Assembly: GCF_000143415.4 (NCBI RefSeq)
Contig: NW_003314301.1
Span: forward strand, 592,336-656,335
Length of the DNA stretch: 64,000 nt
Reading direction: 5' to 3'
Source: Selaginella moellendorffii
Taxonomy: Eukaryota; Streptophyta; Lycopodiopsida; Selaginellales; Selaginellaceae
Of the stretch, positions 19,981 to 32,325 are shown one piece after another. The position numbers and the translations under genes were made by a program. The notes beneath the pieces are model-generated. The model did no database searches, was not told where the DNA came from, and saw only the letters and a list, made by a program, of their open reading frames with translations. The stretch's first letter is position 1, and each line of letters opens with the position of its first letter.

Positions 19981-21041
19981 TTACGAAACCTCCTTGGCCC
20001 CCTTTACGCGTTGCTCAACTTGGTAAAACAGGCTGCCGTCGTAGATTGCTCGGATATCCTCCTTTGAAGCGAAGCCGTCCTGGTCTTTCATTATTTCGTA
20101 AGCAGGTCGCCATTCGAGCTGGGCTGCGGCCCTGCAGACGCGAGGAACAATTCGATTACAAATCCAAATGCTTTCAAACAGAAATTACCATCCAAAAAAG
20201 TCGTTAACATCGCGGTTTCTTCGTGTCATAGTTAGGATCTCGTCGAATGTCATTTTGTCCGGATGTGTACGCGCAAACTTCGCGAAAGTCTTCTCAAAGT
20301 TGGCTTCGTCAAAGCTGGAAGTTACAGAACACTCTTCACGTCAGGAAAATATAAAGCACACTGAACTTACTTCCCGTCATGATCATAAATTCCCGTGTCA
20401 CTTCCATGTATGCCCTTGTGTATGTTCTTGATGTGAACTGGGAAGAGTAGGTCGGGGATCCAGCTCTGGCAGCAATAGCAAGCTGATGAGATGTTTCATC
20501 GAATAATATGAAAGGGAGACCTCCAACGTCGGATAGCTCAAGGCAACATTAAGTGCAAGTGTGCTGAAAACAGAGAAGGGAATATCGAAACCCAACGCTC
20601 TGAATCCTAAACAAGACCACAGAAAAGAGGAATTGAGACGAAGAAATCTCTAACAACTTAACAGCATACCATTATACGTTTCCCAGGGGTACACTTTGCC
20701 ATCCCCATCCCTATCGAAAAATTCAACATGCAGCTCCAAGGGAGTCTTCCCTTCTGTTGTTAGAGATCAGAATGAGCTCGGAATACAATTCAAAACTACA
20801 ACTTACTTTGATTCATCGCAGTATCTCCATCACTCTTCAACTTACTTTGAGTCGTCACAGTAGCTCCATCATACTCCAGCTTACTTTGATTCGTCGCAGT
20901 AGCTCCATCACTCTCCAACTTACTTTGCTTCATCGTGGCTCTGATGGAGCTGCTGCGGCGTCTGGACTTCAAACCCGAGGCTCTGGTTCCGGAGGCCGGG
21001 CCATTGGAACAGCACGGAGAATAGAACAGGCTTGAAGCCAT
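19981..21041 (-). CDS. Caleosin / peroxygenase
   Basis: A calcium-binding haem peroxygenase of oil bodies and ER, linked to ABA and drought responses. Six exons close exactly (259 codons): 21041-20807, 20753-20670, 20606-20521, 20465-20371, 20314-20189, 20131-19981. The EF hand is [20 protein letters not shown], followed by the hydrophobic hairpin region ([19 protein letters not shown]), a haem-binding His region ([20 protein letters not shown]) and the C-terminal [20 protein letters not shown] block. The N-terminus is extended and contains three and a half tandem 13-residue repeats ([13 protein letters not shown] type). The third intron has a weak donor (GAG/GTCTCC). A G-box/ABRE lies about 195 bp upstream. 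Confidence 0.93.
20796..20935 (-). repeat. 39-bp coding tandem repeat in caleosin exon 1
   Basis: Three and a half units of 39 bp encode [39 protein letters not shown] and QSK. Each unit begins CAAAGTAAG, and the last copy of this string is the actual 5' splice site (AAA/GTAAGT) of intron 1. Confidence 0.9.
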
Positions 21042-21233
21042 TGAAAATGCGGGAGCTTCAAGCTTCAACACTTTGTTGCCTCATGAAGAAGGTGCTAGAC
21101 GGAATCAGGGCCGCGCCAGATGTCGGACAATCCGGTAAAGCGTACATGCTGCGCCTGGAACAGCGCCTGTAGGACACATAGCCTCATCGTAAACCTTGCG
21201 ATCCAGGATTCGAATCCAGGATTGCCTATATGC

Positions 21234-21239
21234 CACGTG
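21234..21239. promoter_or_regulatory. G-box / ABRE (CACGTG) upstream of caleosin
   Basis: GCCACGTGAC at 21232-21241 reads GTCACGTGGC toward the caleosin gene, matching the ACGTGGC ABRE core. It sits about 195 bp before the ATG. ABA control is typical of caleosins but inferred here. Confidence 0.45.
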
Positions 21240-21241
21240 AC

Positions 21242-23841
21242 ATAAACTGTGATGTGGCTCCTAAACAATGGTTGAAACTGATGCATTGCTCGTCGAAAAA
21301 GCTAGAAGTTAATTGTTTTTAAAGCTCGAAAGCAGCTAAATTTCCTTCTTAATTTGTTGCAAAATTTAAGATTGGCTTGGATGTAAGAAGTATGGAATTC
21401 TTTGTACCATTTACAAGTGGACAACTCTTTCCATGATGTGTAGGCTTGTGGTGTTTGTTTCTTCGGAGAAGATGAAGTGTTCTAATCACCTTGTTGACCA
21501 TATTTGACCAATAGTTTCCAAGGGGACATTCAGCATTCAGAAGAGCTTAATGAACTTACATTAAAAATAAATTGGCTCTATTTCCCTTTGATATTTTCTA
21601 AACCTTCTATTGTACATTTACCAAGAACTGCACCTTCATGGATAGCTGTCTTTCAAACTAAAGCAAAACTTATCCAAAGACAACTCAAGCTTATCCACAA
21701 TCTTATTCGAATAATTTGTTGCGCTTAGCATCAACCCTTAGTTTGAATTTATTATGTAATTACAATAATTTATCAATTGTCTGGCATATTTCATATTAGT
21801 TCCTATGCTTTGAACATAGAGCCAAGCGGTGAGAGTGGCCAGCACCAAAATATTTTCTCGGCTTTGCAATGGCTTGTTGAAGGTGACGCATATCATTACG
21901 GGTGGAGGAAGCCACAGTATTGCTTCAGGTAAAGCTCTGTCGGAGATGTAGAAAGCAATACGAAATTTTCGATTGTATGCCAATGGCGAGTGACGAAGCT
22001 GATGTTATAGCAGAAGAGACGATGAGCAGCAGACCCAGGCCGCGTTCCAGTTGTGAGTAAATTCCAAAAGTATGATCACCTGGCCGAGAAGGATCCACAA
22101 AATGATGAGAGGCCTTTAGAGGGATGAAAAGAAAGAGACCAACCAAAGAGAGACATTCCATGGAGGAACTAATCATAAGCATCAACGAGACCATTTGGCA
22201 AGAAGAACATAAAGTATGGGGTTCACAATCCAGCCACCGTGATGCCACGAATCGCGTTGATCGCTCTAGAATTCTCGACAAAACAATCACTCTCCAGAAC
22301 CGGGTGTGGACAGCGTCAAGACGCAAGTCTCGCAGAGGCCAGCAAGATATAACCTTTTTAAATTTCTACAAAAGCTCTTAGAACGAGCTCTCCCAGCTCG
22401 TTTCATTCTATTTTTTCCTATCATCCTGAATTTTTATCAACGGGATAAGTCGCCACGATCACGAGCATACTGAAAACATTTGGGGCCCCGCAGATAATCC
22501 TCGATTCCTTGAGTGGCAAGGTCTCGTTCAAGGAGTATGGCAATCAAAGATTTTTCGAGGCCCCGAGCAAGGACGAGCTCGAATCGATGAAGGCCGCAAG
22601 GAAGCCTTGCACCTGGATGGAGAAAACAAAAGACATTTTTTCTTTGGTTAGAGGCAGACCGTGTAAACAGTATATGAATCACAAACATGGTGACAAGTGA
22701 CAACTTTCTCTCAAAAAGCTTGATGAGTCTCTTTTAGCTGATTCTCATCAAATATCTGGCAGTTCCAACCCTCGCATCTTCGTTCTCGAAGTTTTCACTC
22801 CAAATTCCAAAAAATTATTTCTCTGGTGTTCACGGGGAATTTTACTGTACAGCTCAAGCTCCTGAGCTTCCAAGTTTGTTCTAATGAGCTTCTCGAAGAC
22901 CTGGTTTTTAAAACCCTTTTTCCTCACATTGACGTTAGCAAACTCTGTGGAAGGAAGAGGAAAGAAAACGACCTTAGAGCTACGGTTCCCGGTGGAGGCT
23001 TATTTTGTGGCGATTAGTAGCGATGCTTTCTTTTGTCATCTCTCTCACTATGCAGGACAAGGGATTGATGATCGCCGCGTCGTTCTATCCTTCTAGCTCT
23101 TCGTTTTTTTCCCCTTTATCCTTTTCTTTCCTGGGAAGGTGATAGAAGCTCTTGCGATTATTCCTTGCCACAAGCTCTCATCACTTGGTCGAGTGTTTTC
23201 TCTCTTGTTTTTGTTTCCTTGGATTAACACAAGACCGTGACATGCGAATAACTCCAGTGACACGTCTGTGATACGTAAAAGTCACGATCTTTACTTCACT
23301 GGAGCTCCAGCGCTCTCTCTAAAAGATTTCGCGACTTGTGATCTCGTCGAGGATGCACCAAAGCATTCGAACGAGCAAAGCTCCAAAAAACTCTTAGGTG
23401 AGATCGACAAAGAGTGCTGGAAAGAATTTGTTTTTCATTTCCCCTTTTGCTTTCTGGCTGACAGGCATTGAAAATCGCGAGCAAAGCAACAAAGGCATCG
23501 ATTCTTTCACTGCTAGAAACCATCCAGCTTCGAAGAAGAAAGATGGCCCTCCCAGTCCCCAAGAGCCATCGATTCTATCCGGTTCTTCCCATGTTTCTAC
23601 GCTTCCTGTACCGATCTTCGGTCGTCAATGGACAGCTCGAGCAGTAATAGTATCTCGCGTAGCTGCTACATGACGTTTTAAAATCCTGCGAGCGTTTTCA
23701 AAGGTCAATAAGAGAGCGAGAGATTGATTGATACGAAACAATATATAAAGTCAAGGGAAGCAGCAGTAGCGCGTACCTTTCCGGCTGACATTGCTTGCCA
23801 CGAAGACAAGCTGCTGTTGCTATCTTGCTGCTGCTTTTCTT
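21242..23841. other. Gene-poor interval with weak coding signals
   Basis: 21300-21740 is AT-rich. On the minus strand 22326-21738 holds two adjacent open stretches with membrane-like segments (ERGLGLLLIVSSAITSASSL; QSRENILVLATLTAWLYVQS), possibly a decayed or unrecognised membrane protein. On the plus strand 22450-22700 contains an open stretch (FKEYGNQRFFEAPSKDELES) with no family match known to me. 22780-23840 shows only short frames. A direct repeat ATCCAGGATT occurs just upstream at 21201 and 21214. Confidence 0.4.
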
Positions 23842-24748
23842 CTATTTGCTTTTGAAACTCTGCCTTCTCTTCTTCCTGGCAAGGAGAGAATGAGGATTTG
23901 CGCGCAAGGCAACAACACGAACCATTATTCTTTGTTGATCAGCAAACCAAGGTGCCAGGTTGCTTGGCAGCTTGACAATATCCTCATCAAACAGCTCCAG
24001 GAACTGCTCGTTTGCGTAATGCGCTTTGTTCCCCGCGTAGCGTCTATACTGCCAGAGAGTGCTTCCAATTCAGGACCTTTGAGTAGAAACCTGGGCTAGC
24101 CTAGTACTTGTAGAAAAACTTGCTCACCTCCTCTATAATTGATGTCAAATTCCACTTTTGTAGCCTCCTTAAGCAGCCGACAAAGGTTCCAGTTTGCTGA
24201 ATCCCGGAGCTGAGACCCAACGAAGATGAGTGATGAAGCTTAAAACCATGGAGTGTAAAGGAACTTACGAGCATGTAACCATAATAGGATACATGGAATC
24301 GTCCAAAATAATTTCCAACGCGTCCTTCATCATGTTTTCGCTCACTGGTTTCCACGAGGCGGGCTTTCCCTCTCGCGCCCCTAGATGAATCTGTTGGCAA
24401 TACCAATAAAAATCGTAAGTGATCGTCGGCCCAAAGCAAACTAACACAGGAAACAAAAGAAAAAGGCCAAGGAGAGAGAATGAAAAAAGAATGAGAATGA
24501 GAGAGAGAGAGCTTGCTTACCAAATTCACGGCTGACTGCTGGAGAAACGTCTCGATGACAGGACAAAGTGGCTCGGGAGAGAGATGCAGCAACGTCTTGA
24601 GATGGAGATTGGAGACAAAGGCGAGGCTGTGAACTTTGAGGGCGCTGGCTCTGTAAATTCCTGGCTCCACAATACCATAGTTCTCTGGAATGCTCATCAC
24701 GGCCAGCGGAGCGGCTGAAGTAGAACTGCCATTTGAGACAGCCATCAT
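23842..24748 (-). CDS. PFA-DSP/SIW14-OCA-type phosphatase-like protein with altered active site
   Basis: Plant-and-fungi atypical dual-specificity phosphatases act on inositol pyrophosphates and phosphoproteins. Four exons close exactly (213 codons): 24748-24521, 24390-24269, 24209-24128, 24048-23842. Recognisable blocks: PENYGIVEPGIYRASALKVH, FVSNLHLKTLLHLSPEPLCP, MMKDALEIILDDSMYPIMVT, GTFVGCLRRLQKWNLTSIIE, EYRRYAGNKAHYANEQFLEL. The signature, normally HCxxGxxRTG, reads TCSSGIQQTG: the Cys stays, His becomes Thr and the phosphate-binding Arg becomes Gln. Catalysis is therefore doubtful; some yeast Oca proteins of this family also have degenerate loops. Conserved flanks and clean splicing argue against a pseudogene. 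Confidence 0.88.
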
Positions 24749-25173
24749 ATCTGTGTGTGACCAGTTCTCCCTTTTAGAATCTCAGCGGGGATCCAACCTC
24801 GCCGGAATCCAAAAGAGGAAGATCCACTTAATCCTCTTGCCTTGCGCGAAGGTAAACGAGCGCTTACACCTGTAGAGCCTTTGTGGCGGCAGAAGACCAG
24901 GCAATCAGCGTTTTATTCGACGACGCAAAAGGGTTAAAGGGAAACCATAAAGAAAAAAAAGCAGCCATGTACCACGATCAGGAATCTGTTCCCGTTTGTA
25001 GTTTAGCTCCGCGTGGTCCCACTCGGCGGAACATCTCAGCATCACAATTGCCAGGTTCCTTATCCAGTAACACAAAACAACTTCTCCTCTGTGCCACAGA
25101 AAAGAAGATTGAATCAGGCAAAGCATCGAAAAATTTTCCAGGTGAAGGGAACCACCAGAGTTACATACCTGAC

Positions 25174-27785
25174 TTATCCAATAGAGGTCACATGAATGGA
25201 GTGATCCACAGATCCTGTAACATATGTGTCGAGATGGGGGTGCCAGTCTACTGAGGTTACTGGACCCTTGTGTTCTAGGCTTTTTAAAGCTTTTGGCCTC
25301 CCTCTGCCAAACTGCAACACGCCACCCAGTGGTTTAGATTTCGGAAGTAAAGTCTAAAGTGATGCTTACATTGATCAAAGGTGCGTATAGATTGTTTGAA
25401 GTCAGCAGCAAGCTGTTCCCATGAGAAGCCAGAGCCATTTCGTGCCGCGGCAACTTTAAGCCATCCGCACTCGTGAACCTTGACAAAATTACAAAATCAA
25501 TCACGGAAGTCATAAAGTGACATTTCTTACTTGCTTGCATCGTATGATTGAAGAACTTGGCCTTGATTATGCAAACTCCATTCGAACACCTATTGCCACA
25601 AGTTGTGTGCACGCAAGTGCAGAAGAAGAAAGATTTTACGTACCTTGCCATCTGACCCCATCGTGAAGATGCTAGTCTGGTTGGTACCAAATCTGACACA
25701 GTTTATAGCACAACCATCGTGAGCTGGCCAGCCAGTGATTGGAAGATATCCATTCATATCTGCAACGCATTAAAGAGGTAAACAACTGAATAAACCATCC
25801 ATCAGGATACCAAAGAGCCGGATCACTCCGTCATCTCCTGCAGCGGCTACCATTTTTCCGTTGTGGTTGAAGCAAATGGAGGTCACAACTGGTGGATCTT
25901 CACCAAGTGGGAGCAAATTCTGTAAAATAACAGATTATCAAGACTACCTTTAAAACACTTGCCACGATTACCCAAGCCTTCCAGTTCTTCATGTTCCAGA
26001 CTGATAAAGAACCAAATCGACGTCCAAGTTTATCTGCATTTGTGCTGATCTTGAAATATAATCACAATATCAAGCTGCGTAGACTGTTACCATTCAGCGG
26101 AAACGAAAAACGGGTCTGTAGGACTACACTTTATATCCAGAACTCTGCGTAGAACACGAAGTTTCAATATTTATCATCCATAGTACGATATATTTACCTT
26201 GGAAAAGCCTGGTTTGAAGAAAGATCACAGACAACCCGCTTAGCATCGACATTCCAAGCTTTGATACCAGCTTCTGAAGTTCCAAGCAACAGCTGCGAGA
26301 ATCATTGTGAAGATAGGCTCAATGTAAATAATCTTACCAGACGACCCGATTTATGCTCCCAATCCAGAGACATTATTTCAGCACCACAGTAGATGGTTGC
26401 ATTTCGCGACGTTGAAACACTCGAATCATACGTCCATATTCTGAGCAAGAATCCGCTTTGTTTATTTTTTTTCTTTTGTGAAGCGTTAGAGCAAAATATA
26501 CCTGACAGTCCCATCAACTGATGCACTGGCAATATTGGATCCCGTTGGAGAAAAACGACACCTGGTTATTGGACTAGTATGGCCTGAGAAGCTTTCCTGT
26601 TCACAGTCACATAGCATATGGGTTTAGTTTCCAGAGAAAAAGAAAGGAAAAACAACAGGAAAATGGACATCTCCGATGCTCACCACCATCCCACCTGAGA
26701 TCGGACAGTAACTTCCGTAAAATCTTCAAGTAAAAACACGTTCTCTGAAAATCAAAATATCAATCCAGCATGTTAAAGCTCACAATTCTAAGACGTACCA
26801 GCAGTAAGAGGTTCGAAGGCTACAGATCCAGATTCCCGAGATGTGGACAGTTCTGATGAGTTAGCCAAGTCCGATGTTTTCTCGACTGAAGAGATGTCAA
26901 TATCTCCGTCGGTCAATCTACTAGACTCCATCGACGTCGTAAGTTGATTCTTCAGAGCTCTGAAAGTGAAACAGTAAACACGAGACTATGAAGATGGCTG
27001 ACATACGCTTTAAGCATTATGATCTCTTCCTCTTTTCCCTGTAGCTCGGCTTCAAGAGAACTGCATTTCTCTCGACTTTGAGTCAACTGCTGCTTGATCT
27101 CTCTATAGTTCGAGCGCTTAGAGATGAGCTTTAGCAATGCAGGAAATCGTGAAAATCGTTAAAGAACACAGGCGCATAGAAAAAGGTACGGAGCAAAGGA
27201 TATGAATACCGTCGAAAAACTGGCAGAGAAAATTGCGAAACGAGACCATCAAAGTCTCCAGCCAGTCTTTGGAGAAATAAACTTGGAACTGAGGGTCGGA
27301 GCTTGGATCTTTCACGTAAGGAAGAGCTGCAAAGAAGAAAAGAAAGGGACCGCAAAGTGAGATATAGCTGAAGTTCCTTATCGAGAATTTTTACCAAACC
27401 ACGCTTGCCAATCGTCTCCTTCGTTCAAGAGATTGCCCCCATACTGCTTGAAGAAATCCAGCACACGATCCATTCGCCCCTTTTGCAGCGCATGAACCAA
27501 GTAGAATCTCTTCAATCCAGTGTGGAGCTTCCTCGCAGTGGCTTGGCAATGCGAATCGCCCGGCGCAAACAGCGACAAGCTCAAGAAATCCATGAGCTCG
27601 GCGAGCTTCTCGATCTGGTACCTCGGAATATAGACATCAAACACGAGCTGCATTGTCTTCTCGACCTGGTAGCCCTGCGTCACATCCGCCGCGAGATCCG
27701 CCTCGAACGCGCGAATCGTCTGCGTGAATCCACGAAACAGGAGGAATTCGCGAACCAGCCCCTCGGCATTCTTGTGCTCGTCCAT
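25174..27785 (-). CDS. WDR91-like WD-repeat protein
   Basis: In animals WDR91 regulates endosomal PI3P and Rab conversion. The first exon (27785 to about 27397) encodes the family N-terminus: LVREFLLFRGFTQTIRAFEA, VFDVYIPRYQIEKLAELMDF and LVHALQKGRMDRVLDFFKQY. Then FQVYFSKDWLETLMVSFRNF (about 27290-27210), a coiled coil (KQQLTQSREKCSSLEAELQG, about 27120-27000), a disordered linker and a WD40 domain over many short exons ending VDWHPHLDTYVTGSVDHSIH at about 25190. Introns are 50-70 bp, roughly a dozen exons. The start is 50 bp from a plus-strand ATG, so the promoter is shared. The family call is good from the N-terminal block; individual exon borders were not all verified. Confidence 0.82.
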
Positions 27786-27868
27786 CCAAGAACCCTAAAC
27801 TCTTGTCCCAAGAACCCTAAACTTTAATTATAAATATGGGCCCTACGTTTAGGGTTTGTGCAAAGGAT
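27786..27868. promoter_or_regulatory. Compact bidirectional promoter with three telo-boxes and a TATA box
   Basis: AACCCTAAAC occurs at 27791-27800 and 27813-27822, and the inverted TTTAGGGTTT at 27848-27857. TATAAAT lies at 27829-27835 on the plus strand. Telo-boxes are common in promoters of plant growth and translation genes. The TATA position puts the plus-strand transcript start near 27860, downstream of the first ATG (27836). Confidence 0.6.
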
Positions 27869-29436
27869 ATGGAGGGTGAGAGACTGTTAACGGATTGGGA
27901 GCTGTCCCAAAGTCCATTCCCGGAGCTTCCAATTAGGGGGAGCCAACATCGCAGCCAAGTTCCAATTTGCCCTATAACTTTTCAGGTGTTGAGGCCGTGG
28001 CCTCGATTCGAGGAGGAAGCAGCAGCTATGGCACACGATCTGGATAACCAGGCACATAGAAATCAAGATCCTGCCTTGTTCATAGAGCCTTTAGACGAAC
28101 CAGGCGACGAGGTAGGAATAAGAGTTCCTTTAGAAGGATATATCTTTCCTCTGACAAACAAGTTGGCGGCAAGGCTAGGACTTGCGTTTAGATACAAGCA
28201 CAATGGAAGTGGACGGGGTTTCAGCTTTTCAGATCTCCTTATTCTCGACTCCAGCCAAGGACAGCCAGCAGGAGCTAGAAAGATGCTCTCGCAAAGGGTT
28301 TTTGGGAATGGAGGAGCAAAAGGGGTTAGTTTAGCTGGTTATACAAGCTTGGATGAGCTTTTACGTGACGATTCAGTGAAGCAAGTGATCCAGCAGCTTT
28401 ATGGCGATATGATCCTTGATGAAACCAAGTATGGCTTCATCACGGAGTACAATTCCACAGTTTTCTTCAGGCGGGTTGTAGGAACTCAGACTTTGGAGTG
28501 TTCTCCGGTGGTGAGAGTGAATGAAGCACCGATCGAGAAGTTTCTCTTTGTGCTCCACCAGGCAGAGATGGACAAGAACATGAAGCCTGATTTTTCCAGG
28601 ACAGTAGTGAAGGACACCTCTCCAGGTGATTACCACGTTCTACAGAAATTCGCAATGTCTGAAGGTTTCTCAGTAAAACGATCTTTCGAGTTTGTCACAA
28701 ACTCGAGAGATATAACACAGTCAAAACCAAAAAGACGGCTGGTATATAATCCTCAGGGTATTGTCCGAGTTGATGTCATTGACAATATGGTGGATGTCAC
28801 GGATAATATGGTTGACAACTTTGAGTTAGCCATTAATAAATTGCCAACAATCGATATGGAAGAACTGGGTGTGACAGGTGCTGTTATTGGGTTTGGAAAG
28901 TATGGTAATGTGATAGAAGGAAAGGCACCGGATGGAACAAAGCTTGCACTCAAACTCTTTGATCTGAGAGCAAACGAGGCATGGGATGCTGCATTTCAGG
29001 AATTCCGAGTGTACCGTCGCCTAAAGCCTTTGCAAGGGTTGCATGTCCCGCGTTTGATAGCATTGGGAAGAATAGCTCACACCAGTATCATCTCTCTTGT
29101 GCTCACAGATGAGGCAGGCAGCGATGTTGTGAAAGAATTGCAGGGAAGGCAAGGCATGCTTGTGAGGAGAAAAATTGTGCAAGCTTTGTCAGAGATTCAT
29201 AACCTGATGGTTTTGCACAACGATGTCAAGCTTTCAAATATCTTGTGGAGTGGAGGCGATGCCAAGTTCATAGATTTTGATGCGAGCATATTAAACCCAG
29301 ATATGTTTCCATATAAGCGTCTGGAGGAAATACAGAGCTTGGAAAACCAGCTTGACGAAGGTGAATCTTTGCTTTGTATGTGTTAATTGCTCATTCATTC
29401 AATTTTTGTTTCCTTGCAGCTATATTAGAGGCATGA
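27869..29436 (+). CDS. Divergent protein kinase-like protein with unrecognised N-terminal domain
   Basis: Almost intronless: exon 1 runs to 29360, then a 59-bp intron, then 29420-29436 adding AILEA and a stop. The frame is open from an ATG at 27836, but a TATA box ends one base before it, so 27869 is preferred. Residues ~1-300 (LFIEPLDEPGDEVGIRVPLE; YGFITEYNSTVFFRRV) match no family I can name; layout and the YGF-TxYxxTxFxRR stretch recall N-terminal halves of fungal and oomycete Crinkler-like kinases, unproven. The C-terminal part is a kinase fold: VIGFGKYGNVIEG loop, LALKLF lysine, VLHNDVKLSNILW catalytic loop and IDFDAS in place of DFG. The metal-binding Asp of DFG survives. Possibly active; possibly acquired by transfer or part of a lineage expansion. 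Confidence 0.75.
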
Positions 29437-29453
29437 ATGAAACACTCACAGTT

Positions 29454-29939
29454 TTATACGTAAACAGTTGTGCCTTGGACTATGACATGGCGAGCGGACA
29501 TGGCACTAGTGACCACGTCACCGACCGCAATAGCTGGGATTGGACAGTGCCTTCGTCTCTGCCACAAAGGAAGAGCAGCACTCGATCGATCTTCTTTCGT
29601 TTTTGCACTAGAATTCGATGATAAGGACCTCAAGCTCTTGAATTTGCTTCTCCAGGCAGAGTCGCTGGACCGTATCACTGTGAAGAATTCGGCACTTCTC
29701 TCGTCGAGCTCGACCCCAGATAAATGGAAACTAAATTGATCGTCGTGGGAAGAACTTATCTCTGATCTTTGCCGTTGTTGCTGCTGCTGCTGCTGTTGCC
29801 GCTGGATTATGAAGCTAGCATTTTCTTTCACCCATCTCCTGAGCAGTTTGAGATAACAGCCATTTCTCGTGCTCTTTCCACTCTTTGTAAAGATCTGCCT
29901 CATTCTTCCTGTGAGGATCTCTAAAACCTCATACCACAT
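29454..29939 (-). CDS. Hypothetical Gln-rich open frame
   Basis: An ATG-initiated 161-codon frame with a CAG-encoded run of eight Gln (RQQQQQQQQRQR, about 29800) and basic flanks (YLKLLRRWVKENASF). Convergent with the kinase-like gene (17 bp apart). No domain recognised. It could be a real short gene, an exon of one, or chance; the trinucleotide repeat helps keep frames open. Confidence 0.3.
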   Translation of the reverse strand: MWYEVLEILTGRMRQIFTKSGKSTRNGCYLKLLRRWVKENASFIIQRQQQQQQQQRQRSEISSSHDDQFSFHLSGVELDERSAEFFTVIRSSDSAWRSKFKSLRSLSSNSSAKTKEDRSSAALPLWQRRRHCPIPAIAVGDVVTSAMSARHVIVQGTTVYV

Positions 29940-30179
29940 TGAGTACTACTGCGAAACTTAAAAAGAAAATTGTCACCTCTTTCAGAGAGAGAATTGGAGG
30001 AACAAGTCACGGTCACCTTGACTGGTGGAAGAACGTTCCTATATCACGTTGCCCACAAAGAAATTTCCACTGAAAGTTGAGTCAAGCCACGGCCTTGACG
30101 CCAGAAACTGTGGGATCATAAGAACTTGTCCAGAAACTGTGGAGAACATAAAGACTTACACTGAGGGACACTGTTCACG

Positions 30180-32121
<1,942 letters not shown>

Positions 32122-32325
32122 CTCTAGGGCTAGGGCTTTAGCAAGCAGAAAAGGTTTTGGTTCCCAGGAATCGAGCCTTGCCAGAACGAGAGCCGAATAT
32201 CCTACGAATTATTTCATTCGCGCTGTCAATGCTGCCCTCTCCAGTGCTAGCTAGAAGTAAACCGTAGCACTAGGGATTCTACGCGCGACGCGGACGACGA
32301 TCCATCGATCGCTCGGCGACCAGGT

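Noticed and set aside
21195..21225. tRNA T-arm-like GGATTCGAATCC
   Set aside because: No acceptor, D or anticodon stems fit around it; it arises from a direct repeat ATCCAGGATT.
23842..24128. Short C-terminus VSKFFYKY for the phosphatase
   Set aside because: It is intron read-through after a good GTGAGC donor; splicing to 24048 restores the conserved EYRRYAGNK and closes the frame.
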